DNA of 64,000 nt from NCBI GenBank assembly GCA_963854835.1, contig OY978526.1, forward strand, positions 18,029,868 to 18,093,867. The letters run 5' to 3'. The translations under genes were made by a program, and so were the position numbers. The DNA comes from Megamerina dolium. Its lineage: Eukaryota > Arthropoda > Insecta > Diptera > Megamerinidae. How positions within the stretch are numbered: position 1 is the stretch's first letter; every line of letters starts with the position of its first letter. The notes under the pieces are model-generated. The model saw only the letters and a list, made by a program, of their open reading frames with translations, did not search any database and was not told the DNA's origin. Below, piece by piece: positions 39,568-53,230 of this stretch.

Positions 39568-40109
39568 ATTTTTAATTTTTAATGAGATTGTCATTTAATA
39601 CTTATCCAGCTTTATTGATATAAATTCTAATTTAACTCTTACTAAAATATGAATCAAATAGTATGACCCTTAAAAACATCATTAGAGTAAATTTCATAAC
39701 AATTTAATATCAATTACCTTTGGTAACATTTCGTATAATAAATTTCCACGTAATATTATAATATTATCGCAAATATATATTCTATATATTATATTATAAA
39801 GTACCAATTTCGAAAAATTAATACGAAAGCATTTTAAAGGAATGGGGCACAATAGAACATAAAAAAAAATAATAAAAAAAGTAGATAATAATAATAATAA
39901 TCTGAAAAGAATATGCAACAAATTTCGCATGGGTTACGATCACAAATAATCTCTCAGCATGACAATTTATTAAAATGATCAGATCTCTTCGTTCATTTTT
40001 CATACGCACCACAAAGCTTTAAATTGACTTTTGGTACTAAAATTGGTACCAATTTGTTTAATAAGTTTGTGGCACAGAAAAACGTATTTATAGTTCTAGG
40101 AATGACTCT
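39565..40109. other. Gene-free AT-rich DNA
   Basis: Very AT-rich; (AAT)n near 39887-39900. Nothing recognised. Confidence 0.6.
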
Positions 40110-40900
40110 ATTCTTTTTTTGCTTTTTGCTTCTTTCTCCCATCCAAGGTTGCCTTTTCTGAAGTCAGAATCTGAAAGGCATACAAAATACTCATCTCCGG
40201 CTTGTAACATCGCTTGTTTTGATGAAATTTATTTATTACAAAAGAATTTTGAGAATAATATGAAGTCAAAAGTAACTAAATCTTACATTATTGGCAGAAT
40301 GTTGCAACAATTCCCATTTGAAGTCACCTGGCGAAGAGTTGTTGAGTTGTGTAAACAGGTTTTTTTCTTTAAAGATAAATTACCAAATTCAAAGCAATAG
40401 AAATTCAACTAATAGATCCTTCAAAATACCATAATATTAATCGAAGTCTATTGTTTTACCAGTCTGAAGATAATCCAACTGCAAAATGCAGTTCGTATCA
40501 CAAAAAACTGACGCTAATATCTTATTGTGTACAACGTTTCTTAGACTCTAGTTTTTATTCGGAATCATGGTGGTAGACTCAAATCTCATCTATAAGTGAG
40601 CCATATTGATGAAGTAATGTACAAAATCCTTTTAAACTTTTCTAAAACGCTGTTTTGTTGCTGAGAGACAGTCGAATTCGAATATTTTTTTGTTCCATTG
40701 TTTAAGAATGTTGTACCCATCATGTACACAGGTTTTTGAAATAAACACTGCCTGATAAGTTGCTTATGACCACTAGTAAATATCTCTTGGTCAATCGGTT
40801 TTCTCCCAAATCATAGAATGTTTCTCTGTTAGGATCTTTGGTGTTGATGTGCTTTTTGGACGTTCTTCCCTTAGATCATCTTCAGTGTTTGTACAGTAAC
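40110..40900 (-). pseudogene. Decayed mariner-family transposase
   Basis: Read on the minus strand and across several frames, the order of mariner landmarks is visible. A linker resembling RPKSTSTPK lies near 40840-40880. IFEFD, the region after the first catalytic aspartate, lies near 40670. SVFCDTNCILQLDYLQTGKT, near 40450-40520, matches the mariner block S-V-F-W-D..GIL.IDYL..GKTI. ELLQH follows near 40310, and a C-terminal block lies near 40130-40180. Multiple stops and frameshifts show it is dead. The plus-strand open frame over the same interval is antisense to this relic. The termini could not be placed. Confidence 0.6.
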
Positions 40901-43309
40901 TTTTAAATGAATTAACCAACTAAATTGGCATTTTGTTTGAACTCTGGGAACTCTGGGGGAAAATAACACCCGAACTTTTTCATATCGACTTTTCTTGATT
41001 TTTGTCTTAGACAAAACTATTTTCAATGCTTGAACCAAAATTCTCCAAAGAGTCGTTCAAAATTTTACACTATTTTTAATTACATTTAATATATGATAGC
41101 TACATTCGAAATTAAATTTAAATGGAACTTAAATTGAAAATTTCAAAAAACACTTTTTTTGGAAAAATTTCATAAAATCAAAAAAGAATCAAAAGAAATA
41201 AAATATTAGACAAAATGCATGCAATAATTACGAATGGTGTTTGTATTATTAAAACCTGAAAAACATATTGTGTTAGAAAAATATTGCATTTTTGCACTTT
41301 TAATGCATTGAATTTCATAAACCAAACGAACGAAAGAATGAAAACAAATTGAATATTGAATGTTTTTTTTTCAAAAAAAAAACAAAAAAAAAACATCCAA
41401 CAGCGAAACAAAAACCTCATGGGTGTTTGAATTATTTGCTAGCAGTGTTCGTATTGTTATTGTTGTTGTTGTTGTTTAGTTTGCTTATGAAAATAGTGAA
41501 TGAAAGAAATTGCTAAAATTCACATATACGCATACGTACGTAACTACATAAAATAACTAAAAACAACTAAAAACGACAACGGACGATGAAAACGACACAA
41601 AAATATGTTCAAATCCCCAAAACGCGGTCGAACAAATGCTCTATGCATGCATGTGCACAAACACATACATAAGAGTACTGTACTGAACAAAATGTCAAAA
41701 AAAAATGCAATTTGCCAAATGTCTGTAAGTTTGAATGTGTGTGTGTGTGTATGTGTGTATTGATGTCCCGCATAGAATTATTGTATGTAGTAGTGACAGC
41801 ATCAGCGTCAGTATGAAATGCAGAACAACGAGAAAGGCAAAAAAAAAAAAAAAAAGACAAAAAATATATAGACAAAAATGAATATAGAATAAAAGGGAAA
41901 ATGAACAAATTCATATAACATATATTTAGATATATACACACACATGTATACAGTATATATACATATATACATATACATGAGCACACAATCTAAAACACAA
42001 ATCGAAATTAAATGACCGCACTTGTATGTGAACATTCATACACTTGCAATGGTGTATTTGTACATGTACATGTACGTTCATATACACTCGCATGTATATG
42101 AACACATAAAAAGAAAGGACAATGAGGAGCAAAATATCATATAAAAAACAAAAAAATAAATAATAAATGCAACACACTAAAATCGTTTTCATTCAACTAC
42201 TCCATACAGTGGACACATGCTGTGAATAGAGGTAGTCAGTGTGGCTACCCCATCCCAGTCCAGTTACAACGTCAACAAAACCATACACCACTATCGTACG
42301 GATATCGCTGTGTTTATGTACGAGCATATACGGACACTATACATACAAATGAGGCTTCGATCCACTGGTCTGGTCCCTTTTGTAACTTGCGTCAATACAG
42401 TGAGCAAACGAGCGACGTTTTCATGCGGCAATGCGGTGTTGCTTACTATGTGCAGTACTATACAGCTGCTGCTACTGCTGTATTTTAATGCGCGCGTATA
42501 TGTGTGCGAGTGAACAAATGAACAAATGAACAAATGAACGAATGAATGAATGGACGAACGAATGAACCACCGACCTACAAGTCCAAAAACCTAATTTTTT
42601 TTTCTTTGATTGCATATAACACTTGTGTATGGGGTGTTAGGCCGAGTCATGTATCATATTTTTTGAATGTGCTTCACTGCATTTTATTTCATCATTTTTC
42701 GATACATATTTTTTTCTCATTATATAGTTAGTATATAAATATATATATGGGTTTTTTTTCTACCTATACATATTGCAAGTATGTACTCGTATGTAGTTGG
42801 CTGCCTTTCAATATTTAAAAGTGAAGAAATTACTTTTTGATTTTCCTCTCTATTATTATTTACAATATTTTATTTTTACTTTGTGCTAAAATTATTTCTT
42901 TTATGGAGAGTTTTATATGTTAACGGCATTTTTGCAATACTTTATTGCCTTTATGTATACGAGAATATCAGCATAGCAAATAGTGTTGAGAAAGCAAATG
43001 AGAATTAAACAATTGTTTTCATTTAATTCAATAAAAGAATGATTTCTATGAGCGATGTTGAGCGATGTTGGTTATACAACTAAATGATCTGTTTTTTAAG
43101 ATGAGAATTGCTTTCATATATCGCTTTCGTCGTCATCGAGATCCAATAGTTCTAATAAATTAGTTTGCGTCTTGCCACTGCTGGGCAACTAAAGAGGATA
43201 TTTTATATTGTTTCCTCTTCCTCTTGACATAGACGATATGAATCGCAGATGATCAGAGCCTTTTTCCCGATTGTAACCTACAATGATCTTGTTAGTGTAG
43301 TTCGGTGTA
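40901..43309. other. Gene-free DNA
   Basis: A-rich and TG/TTG-rich. Contains (TG)n near 41736-41758, and a run of ATGAACAA-type units at 42506-42560. Reading frames at 41609-42192 are T/A-rich artefacts. Confidence 0.6.
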
Positions 43310-43740
43310 CGAGGTGTGATCAAAAAGCAAGGTGACTTTTCATTTTTATTAAAAAAAATATTTATTTATTCATCAATATTTATCTTGTCATCTTCATAGT
43401 AATCCCCCTTAGATATAATACACTTATGCCAGCGCTTTTTCCAATCCTCGAAGCACTTCTGATAAGCACTTTTTGGTATGGAGCTTGAGATTTTTCTCTC
43501 TCTTTTGTTTTTGGAGCAGGAAAAAGTCACACGGGGCCAAGTCCGGTGAATATGGTAGCTGAGGCATGATAGTGATGGTGTTTTTGGCTAAAAAATCACT
43601 TACAAGCTGGTGCGTTATCGTGATGCAAAATCCATGAATTATTTTTAGCAGAAAATCGCCGAACACACCAAACACTTCTAACCTGGAAACTGTGAACATA
43701 TGATCGTAACAAGTGTATGGTATGGAGGCATACATTTACT
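43310..43740 (-). mobile_element. Mariner element remnant (3' half)
   Basis: The right terminus CGAGGTGTGATCAAAAAG starts at 43310 just after a TA at 43308-43309, which fits a mariner inverted terminal repeat at its TA target. The transposase C-terminal half follows on the minus strand. The left half and its terminus are absent; homology fades near 43740, where a (TC)n tract begins at 43764. Confidence 0.8.
43366..43735 (-). pseudogene. Mariner transposase C-terminal half, frameshifted
   Basis: The minus strand shows HHDNAPA with the second catalytic aspartate (about 43615), then LPYSPDLAPCDFFL with the third (43525-43570), the mariner D-D spacing signature. The last block, AYQKCFEDWKKRW followed by HKCIISKGDYYEDD, ends in TAA at 43366-43368. 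At least two frame changes separate these blocks: one after HHDNAPACK and one before the final block. The N-terminal helix-turn-helix and first catalytic aspartate are missing. It cannot encode an active enzyme. The assignment to mariner is confident; the subfamily is not. Confidence 0.85.
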
Positions 43741-45128
43741 CACTTCCCTTCATCCTCTTCTCTTTCTCTCTCTCTCTCTTACTCTCTCTCTCTCCACGCT
43801 ATATAACTACACTAACTAGCACCTCGATGTCCATGTATTTAAAATAGAATCTGATATTGACGTCATACTTATATTGTTATTTCTAATTTTTTCTCCAGTT
43901 AATAGACTCCAGCGTGAATAGCGATATATATTTATCCTGGTATTGTTGCATTGAGTTTTCGCATAGTATGTTGATATACATATAAGAGAACCTTGCCACA
44001 TATATATTCTGTATATTTTCATTTGCCAATGTATTGCTTGTAGTAGATTGCTATGAATTTGTTAAGCTGAATAAACTAAGTAAAAATTGACAAGCAAAAT
44101 AACCAAATAACACCGAACCGCATCGTACAACAAACACACTAACACTAATACACATATGTGTAATTGTCATTACTGCAGCTGCTGTTGCTACATATGACCC
44201 TGTCTATGTCATCATAGTTCTAACAACAATACATCCAGCTGATGCTGTTGCTGCTAACATTTGCACCGTAAAAGTGCCCCTTGTTCGTACCTTCACATTT
44301 TTTTAGAATATAGTACACCGCATATTGACACCATATTCTCGCAACTATTTAACCATCATCGCTTTATCGTCGACCCCCCCTTTTTTTGTTTGGCATTAAT
44401 GCCAAAGCCAAATACAATTTCTATTTTCAACATTGCCATAGAATGTTGGAGTGGTGACAGGTGTGTTTGTTTGTGTGTGTGTGTATCTATAAATGCGTGC
44501 TTTAACAAAATGCGTACGAGTGTATGTATGCACATACATACAAACATATATGGGTCGGTGTAAATGTCTATTCTAATTTACAACGCAACATGTTCGTTCG
44601 TTTGCACGCCTGGGGACTGTTTGCTGTTTTAATGCATTTCTCTATATTTTGTTTTTACTTTATTTTTATTTTTTTTTTTTGCTTTCAGTTTACTTCAATT
44701 CAATATCGTCATCGTTGTCGTCGTCGTTGTCAGTGTTATTCGTAAGGTTCTTGTTCTACTCGTAATCATTGGACGAAGGAATTGTAGTAAATTTATTTAC
44801 GAAAATACCCTCTTAGTATGGTGTTTAAGCTAACGGCTTGAAGTTCATATATATATCTACATATGTGTTTATTGTGCTTTATATTTATATCTACATTTGA
44901 ATATATTGTATATATAATCATGTGTGTGTATTTCCGTGTATTTTGTATGCCCTTGCATTAATAGAGTTTTGTACAACCGTCAACAGTAACAACAGCAACA
45001 GCTGCTTGTAAATAAACAAAACAAAACAAAACAAAACGAAAATAAAACGAAAATAAATGGAAAACCAATCCCCATAATTTCGCATGTAAATGCTAAAGGA
45101 CAATAATACAACTACATATATATACAAT
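43741..45128. other. Gene-free DNA with microsatellites
   Basis: (TC)n 43764-43793, TG repeat near 44470, GTC repeats near 44705-44730. No gene recognised. Confidence 0.6.
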
Positions 45129-45457
45129 ACGGTGGATCTAATTTTGCAAAAAAAAACAACAAAATAAAGAAATAAATTGTTTAAAAAAAAAATTGAATCA
45201 ATCCTTTAAAAAAAAAACTATTAAATTGATTTTAAAAAATTAATTGTTTAATGTCTGTGCCAAAGAAATATCTAAAATTTCATAATTTTATAAAAAATAT
45301 TGAAGAAATTAATAAATAAAATTTTTTATATTTTTACTTTACCACAAAATTATTATTCTGTGAACTTAAAGCTCGCATTATGTCCTAGATTATTATCTAT
45401 AGATTAGCTATATTCCTTGATAAATTGTATCCTTTCGCATAATTCGACCATCCTAAT
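45129..45457. mobile_element. MITE, TTAGGGTGG family, diverged copy
   Basis: The left end ACGGTGGATCTAATTTTGC at 45129 and the right end, complement TTAGGATGGTCGAATTATGC ending near 45457, match the termini of the elements at 42 and 63537. The interior is AT-rich without coding potential. No clear target duplication. Confidence 0.5.
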
Positions 45458-48400
45458 GTACATACATATATATATTATCTTAATATTTACATTTATCGAA
45501 TAGCCCTTTCTGCAAAAAGGGTGAAAATTTGCTGTTTTCAAAATGCAAATTTAATGTACCGTTGTCATCGATTGAATGGCAAAGTAAGTAGGATGATCGA
45601 AGTAATATACCCATTATTAAGGCAACCGGTAAAAGTACTAGCTTTAAAATGTCAAATTTATGGAGGATGAAAATGCGATAGAATTAAAAGGGAGCACGTT
45701 GAAAACCCTTAACATATACAATATTGATTGTTTTGATTATTAAACATTTGAATAATATTATTCTTCTTCATTTTCTGTTATTTGCTATTGTGAGCATTCT
45801 GGCAATGAAGAGTTTTTGGGCGAAACAATGTTGATATAAAATATATTTACATAATTAGAGAATATATATTTTATAGGGAGAGACATATTTCAGAATAAAT
45901 CAAATTCTTTACCTTTACCAAGGTTACTTTAAGCATCTATCAAGTGATTACTTAAAAGGGAAAAACTATACCTAAAAGTATTCACACATGCAGTGAACTT
46001 TTAATACACTGTATAGTATATGTGCTTCGATGAGCTTAACACTTTCAACACGCATCATTTATATATATTTTTTCGTTTAATTTTTGGAATTTCTTCAATA
46101 AAACTTATCCAAAACTTTTATTCATGAATAAAAATATGCAAATTCCATTTAATTGCCTTTCAAATGACATTAGTTTCATGCTTCATTTAATTCATATCGT
46201 TATGCTTGTTTTGCAATCACTTTTACCATTAACATACACCTGCGTATATGCTTTCATCCACCATTCAAGGGGAAAAAAATAGAAAATAATGAAACTTAAA
46301 ATCAAATAGAAGTATGTTAGGTAAAAATAGCTTTTTTCAAATAGGCCAAGGTTTAAGTGCCTCTCAGTCGATGTGAGAGCACCTCAAATCACTACCTTCA
46401 GTGACGTAAATTCTTCATATAGCAGAATGCTGCTGCTTCTTTCACTGAAAGGAAGCAATACACAAACAATAGCTTTATAACTACTCATATTCTTACAATG
46501 CAATAGCAATACAACAACAACAACAACAACAATGATAACGTTGTAATAATACAAAAGAATACAAAAATACTTTACCATCAAATCAGCAAAAGCAAAAACC
46601 TGAAACAAAACGATACGAAACCCTTTTTTAATGGTTAGTGAATCTCATTAGAATTTAGATGAGCCTTAATGAGTCATTGTTTTTCAACATCATCGTCATC
46701 ATCGTCGTCGTCTTCGTTGTCTTCGCACATGAATAGAAGGACTTTACAAATACTCATTCACACACACACACACATGCGTACACATATACTAAATAGAGAA
46801 TATTATCACAGCAGTAAAGTGAACAACAATAACATTAACAACAACAAAAACTATGGTATATATTTGTTTGTTGTATGCAAGTTCTATGTAATAGAAGCGT
46901 AGTAGTCAATTCGTTGTTATATATTAGAGAGATGGTGAAGTGTACAACAACAACAACAACAGCAGTAACAATAACAATGGCATCAGTAATGAATGCAATA
47001 GTGGAATTAATAACAACAACAACAACAACAAAAGGAAGAACAACACAAGCTTTGAATGAAAACTTTATCTAAGCAAAACAACAAACAGAATTGAAATACA
47101 TGTTAGAGTGCTTCAAATTTGTATCGGGCATATAGAATTTGTTTCGATTTCCGATTTGTGTATACTAAAAGTTTTCATTTGATCTAAATATGCATCATAC
47201 AAAAATTTATCTAATTTGAAGCAAATTTAATCAAGACGACCTCTTCATATGAGAAATATTTTATTCCTATAAATTTGGATCTTTCAAGACCAACCATTCC
47301 CCGTGAAGATCAAATAAATTGTTTTGTAATATTAAAATATTGTTGTCCGAAAAAGTGATTAAATTCGTTTAAATATAATCAAGAGGCTCATGAAATCTGC
47401 AATAACTGAAAAAGGGACGTAATGATATTATTACAATATGATTCCGAAACAAAGGCCCCCCCAAAATGTGGTTTAGAAACCTATTCAGAGAAGTAAAATC
47501 TAAAAACACACACTTAAAAAAAAATTATCAAAAATTAAAGCAGAGCTGATCGGTGTGAGCCATAGCAAGGAATTGACGTATTTGGATTTTTTTTCAAGTG
47601 ACCAAACAAATCAAATCATATTCCCAGTACTTTCTCTGTAGGTTCTATGAAGTTTGCTTGCCACTATTTTGGAAGTTTGAAAAGTTATAGTAAAACATAA
47701 ATACATATAAATATATAGATTCTATAGTTCAAAGCTCAAAGCTCTAGATGGCAATACAAGAAGTTATGGACTTCACTCAACTTGCTCCAAATTGCTTACA
47801 ATTTTCCGTGATGCTTAGTTGAACTAAATTGCACAAAAGATGACGAGGATTATGTAGCCTAACGTTAATTTGGATCAAAATTGGACATTTAATAATCGTA
47901 AATTGAATATCAGAACAACTGAAGGTTTATCATATAAGCCTACACCACATAGATTTATATTAAATATTGTGAATCATTTAAAATCTACTTAAATAAATTT
48001 AATGTTCCTATTCATCACTTCAAACGTATCTGAAAAAAAGGCTTCACCTATATTAAATGTGCTCAAAATGAAAAAAATTTCATAATAATTTCAAAATCGA
48101 AAAAATTTTGGCATTTTTGAAGCACTTTAATGCACACAAACATTGACACACAAACTTATTTATAGATGATAGCGCGATTAAAATGAAAATTAAATAACCC
48201 TTAACTTTTTCCCAGCATACAATATTATGAGCGCTTATATTTGTGATTCGAAATATTGTCATATTTGTGATAAAAATATGAGTATTTCGACTTGTGACTT
48301 TGAATTCTTTGAAAGGAGTAGGGATTTTGCTAACTTCATCTTGCAAAAAGGAGCAGTGTCTGTAGTTTCGAAATGTCCATGTAATAGTAGTCTAAATATA

Positions 48401-50292
48401 GGCACATTTTGTTTATTGGGTTTTCACACTGATATAGGTTCATATAGATTTTTAAACTATACTCTCTCTTCTCATTTTATGTACAATTAATTCGATGGAG
48501 GCACATGCGCCAACATGCATACATACATGGTATGGCAAAGTGCAAATTAAATTTTCATTTGATCTGCTACTGCTTGTACTTATATGTTATGTATGTAAGT
48601 AGTCGTTTTTAAATAGGTTTATTAACCTACGTTACGCCACTAATTTCATACAAACGATAAGACTCTTGTGCTTATCTTATATGTACGTATGTATGTGTAG
48701 CTACCTACAAATACATTTCTATGCAAAAGTATCTAAGAATATTACCTTAATTTAAATAAATTAAAAGCAACAACTATGTACATACAATAGCTATAATATC
48801 ATTATTATTGTATCTGTATTACTTATTAAAAATTAAAATAGTTAAAAGCATAAACGTAACAATCAGAGCAACAACAGTACATGTCTATTATAACGAAGGG
48901 GTTGATACATATAATTATATTGTTTGGGTGGTATGCATGTCACATGGTATGGTGATGGCAGCCAAAATTAATGGCCGTGATGGTGATGGTTCGTGATTAT
49001 CCTTATTACCTTATTACTTTCGAAACAAACACTGTCAATTGTGTGTTGTTGCTGGTGTTACGTTCTTTTTATTGCACCTATGTAAGTTGCTGTGTGAAAT
49101 TGGAAGTCATCAACATTAACAACATCATTATCACCATTTATTCACCTGGCAATGTCACAGCCAATATATACATTCGAGTATATACTGCTTTGCATTGACA
49201 TCATTTATTTTGAATTTTAAAGGTAAATAGCACATATAATGCTGCTGCTTTCATTACTATCGCTAAGTAATATGTATTAGTGCCATTTGGCACTACAAAA
49301 TTCTCTTTCATGGTAACTTTAAATGCCAACTGCTGCTGCTGCTGCTGTTGCCTATGATAATAATGATAATAATTATGATAATTATAATGGTGATTATGTA
49401 ATATGTAATAATGATGATATTGCTCGTTGTTGTTGTTGTTGTTCATTTCATTTAACATCCACCATGATGACAGTAAAATGTGGCAAAAATTCATTTTACT
49501 TCTATCAGGCAACGAACCAAACAGTTACACGAAATACATAGAATATATAATGTAGGTACGTAAGTAGGTACCTTACGTAATTTAGAATAAATACATCAAG
49601 CAACACATACCACTACTCAGACCACTACCGCAACCAATAGCAGCAAATGTAAAATAATGAATTAATGAATGAATGAAGAATGAATGTATTTTGTTAAAAC
49701 TGTCGTGATTCGGTTGCAAAATTACTCTAAATTACAATTGCACAAATTGTGCAATTTTAATTTCACTTTGTTTCTATATATTTTTCGCAATTTCCGTTTT
49801 GTTACTTCTCTGAAGCATTTCATAGAAATTTAACCTCAGTTTTTCGCTTGTTCGCATTTAATTTTTTTTTTTTTTTTTTGCATTATTTGCGATGGAATTT
49901 ACATACGAAAATGGTGATTACATCACAAATTATATCATAGATATATACAAAATTATATATTGAGAGTATTTCTGGGTTGTCTAAATGATGTAAGACTCAC
50001 TGGGATGCACATATATAGGTTTTTATAAAAGAATGAGAAAAATTTTAATTTTTATCATTTTTATTTTATTATTTAGCAACATACGGCCATATTCGAATAA
50101 AAATACTTCTACGGTAATTTTTTACTTATTGCAATAATCTAAAACAAGCCAAAAACGTCTTATTAAACATCCGTTTATTATTTGCCCTTTCTCAGACAAT
50201 TTCTGCTTGGCTTTTTATTCACTAATTATGAAGAAAATTGTTGTTGGAAAGCCTTAGGTTTAAAATTGCATAAAATTATTTAATAATTAGAA
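45458..50292. other. Gene-free AT-rich DNA with microsatellites
   Basis: (CAA)n 46513-46532, (AC)n near 46760, (CAA)n near 46945-46960 and 47010-47030, (CTG)n near 49331-49348. No gene, mobile element or RNA recognised. Confidence 0.6.
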
Positions 50293-50358
50293 GAAGAATT
50301 CGATTTGTGGCTTCAGCCATTAAAATGTACTTTTGCCAATGTTGCCAATGATACTAAA
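50293..50358. repeat. 66-bp direct repeat, copy 1
   Basis: Begins GAAGAATTCG and includes GACTTTTGCCAATGTTG-like sequence (here TACTTTTGCCAATGTTGCC). About 88 percent identical, by eye, to 52012-52078. Both are in the same orientation 1.7 kb apart. Neither is low complexity. Not recognised as a known transposon. Confidence 0.8.
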
Positions 50359-52011
50359 ATTTATTTGTATGTATATGTAATTTTATATAACAAATTGATT
50401 TTGATCTCCTTAACGAAATATTAAATTTCCACTACAACAAAATTAAAATCACTTCGAAATTGAATTAAATTTGAAAAGACATACTCCAATTGAGTCTTAC
50501 TTTCATTATTTATATCGTCTACTGAAAATATATATTTTTTTTTTTAATCTTTTTCATCTCACAGAAATGATATTATGTATAAGTAATAAATGATATTTTT
50601 TGTATACGTAAATGTAATAATAAATAATATTCCATTAGAAAAGTAGTCCTCACCAATATCATCATCATCATCATCATTATCATAATCGTCATCAATATTA
50701 TTTAAATTCCATTGATATTTCAATTTAACCTAATTCATCAACAAAGACACATGTGTATAAACATATATTTGTTGCAGAACATCGATTTAATATTTATTCC
50801 AATCAAATATAATTTCACTCCTACATTATAACATCATATGCCCACACGCTTACACGCATTCACAAATAAAAAAAAAAAACAAAATAAATAAAAAAAAACA
50901 CAAAGTCAAAATTTATGAATAAAAGTCATACATCGTAAATGGATATGTGTGGCTTGCTTGTACCTACCCTTTTTATTTATCTTCTACCCATTACCAAAAA
51001 TAAATTTCATTCACTCATGCCACCAATTGTAATGGTCAATAACAAGAAAAACGAACAACAACAACAATGAGAACATGATAAGAGCAAATTCTTTAACTGG
51101 CACGACAACGATGAACGACGATCAAAGTCATAAGTCAAACCATACAAATTTCCATATAAATATCCTTTTCCAGTTGAGTTGGTTTCTGTAAGGATTCGCC
51201 TTGCAGCCTTTCAGTATCCTCTTCTAGATGCTTCATCTTTTTATTGGGCATATCCTAGTGGATTATTAACATTTCAATATGAAAATGCAAAGTCGACCAT
51301 TCATTCAGACGTTTATCCTTCTTCATCATCATCGATTGTGAATGTAGTGTAGGTATCGACTATACATATTTGCATTTGCGTGTGTGTGTGGTCCGGTCAT
51401 ATTTATCCATTTTGCGTGCGTATGCTAACTCTATACCCGTTTATATTTATTTTAGGTTTGTTTTTTTTTTTTTTTTGCTTACGATTGCTAGAAATTCTAT
51501 AGGATATAGCAAGAGTAATGTGAAAGCTAAAGCATACTAACCAGTTTAAATTATCGCCACAACAATAACAACAACAACAATACAAAAGATGTCCCCAAGT
51601 CTTTTTGTTTTGTTTTTTTTTTCCCTTTTTGTTTTTTTTTTTTTGTTGTGCAAATTCAAAATCGCAACCATATCCAAAAAGGGCAAATTTAGCACCGCAC
51701 CATTGAGTTAGTGAATAAATGAATGGCTGAGTAAAATGAGCAGACAAAAAACATTTTTCAAATTTTGGGGCGTTGATCCCTTTTTTTTATGTTACGATTT
51801 GATGTCAGCATCAGCATCATAGTAGGGTCCTTTTGTGTATGCGGATGCTGGATTATTCCTGCTGCTGCTACTTCTATTCTTATTGTTGTTGGCATTTGCT
51901 GTTGATATATTTCGATTGAATGAGTGAACCAACGAATGTACGTCTCTGAATGACCGAATGAATGAACGAATGAATGAATGAATGAACGAATGAATGGTAT
52001 TCAAACCACTT
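50359..52011. other. Gene-free AT-rich DNA
   Basis: (ATC)n near 50658-50690, A and T homopolymers, and GAATGAAC-type repeats at 51955-51997. No gene. Confidence 0.6.
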
Positions 52012-52078
52012 GAAGAGTTCGTTTTGTGGCTTCGACCATTAAAAGGGACTTTTGCCAATGTTGTCAATGATACCTAAA
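52012..52078. repeat. 66-bp direct repeat, copy 2
   Basis: Partner of 50293-50358, differing by seven substitutions and one inserted base as aligned by eye. It directly follows a GAATGAAC-type microsatellite, unlike copy 1. Confidence 0.8.
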
Positions 52079-52509
52079 CCCATAACGTCGTTGCTCACCA
52101 CATTGATTCCCGCCTGTTTGTCGCTCGACAGTTGTTCATTGACTATCGATTGAATGATACCATTGCAGCAATTTTGTGGTCAATTCACATTTTGTACGCC
52201 CAAAACTGTGTATTGATTACGGGTGGTCATATCCCAAAATTAAGTGATGGCAATGCAGCAACATCGATTCTACAATTGTGTCGGTATAAGTGAATTTGTA
52301 TGTGCTATAAGTAACTAGTTGATTTATATATTTGCATATGATTGTGTTCAAATAAAACGACATGCGTAAATGAATACTCGTACCTTTTGCGAGTATGTCT
52401 AGCAAGAGTTCTATTGAATGCTCTCCAATAGACTTAATATAATTTTTCGCAAAAACAAAAAAAAAAAATGTTTTTGAAGTTTACAACCGAAAATAATTGC
52501 CATTCAATG

Positions 52510-53230
52510 AGAAAGTTAAACACGATAATTGTATATTTTCATTCGCAAAGTGTGAAAACATTCATATTGAAATATACTTTGATATGAGAGTTTCTTGTCG
52601 TTTCTATCCGATTTGACCAATTTTTGTATATGTCTATTATCTAGTCAAACAAACGTTATATACAAAATTTTAATTCGATAGCTTGATATTTTCATGAGAA
52701 AAATGTGAAAATATACATATGAAAACGTATTTATATATGGGCGATAGGCGATGTTTTCATTTGACATCATCCATTTTTACACAAAATTATTCATTTGTAT
52801 GGAAAATCATATGTGCCGAGTTTTAGCATGATAGATTGATATTTTCGTGCCCAAAATGTGAAAATATACATACGAAAACATACTTTTGTATGGGAGCTAG
52901 GCGTAATTTTTATTCGATTCCGCCAAATTTTGAATACGTTAATTCACTATTCAAATAAGACTTGTGGGCTGAGTTTCAATTCGATATTTTAATATTTGCG
53001 TGCGAAAAGTGTAAAAACATACATTCGAAAGTATACTTTTGTATGGGAGGTAGGCTCAGTTTCCATTTGATTCCACCCATTCATATACTTGCTTGTACAT
53101 TAATCAAAATAATCATATATACAAAATCTCATCAAGATTGCTTAATAATTACAGCAGTTATCGTGTGAACAGATTAGTGGGTAATCAAAATGACTGACTG
53201 ACTTACATACTGACAGACTGGCAGGTATGA
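52510..53230 (+). repeat. Array E of the 153-bp repeat family (plus)
   Basis: Cores near 52576, 52733, 52886 and 53037 (ACTTTTGTATGGGAGGTAGG in the last), spaced about 157, 153 and 151 bp, each preceded by AAAGTGTGAAAACATWCAT-like sequence. It ends with GCAGTTATCGTGTGAACAG at about 53155, the same terminus as arrays B and C, followed by a GACTGACTGACTTACATAC tract. Confidence 0.86.

Noticed and set aside
40065..40576. A plus-strand open frame with non-repetitive peptide that continues in a second frame to 40576, at first looking like a novel gene.
   Set aside because: The minus strand of the same interval shows ordered mariner transposase blocks, so the plus-strand frame is an antisense shadow.
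48080..48490. Overlapping open frames on both strands.
   Set aside because: Short, no recognisable domain or splice context, and AT-rich; no support for a gene.
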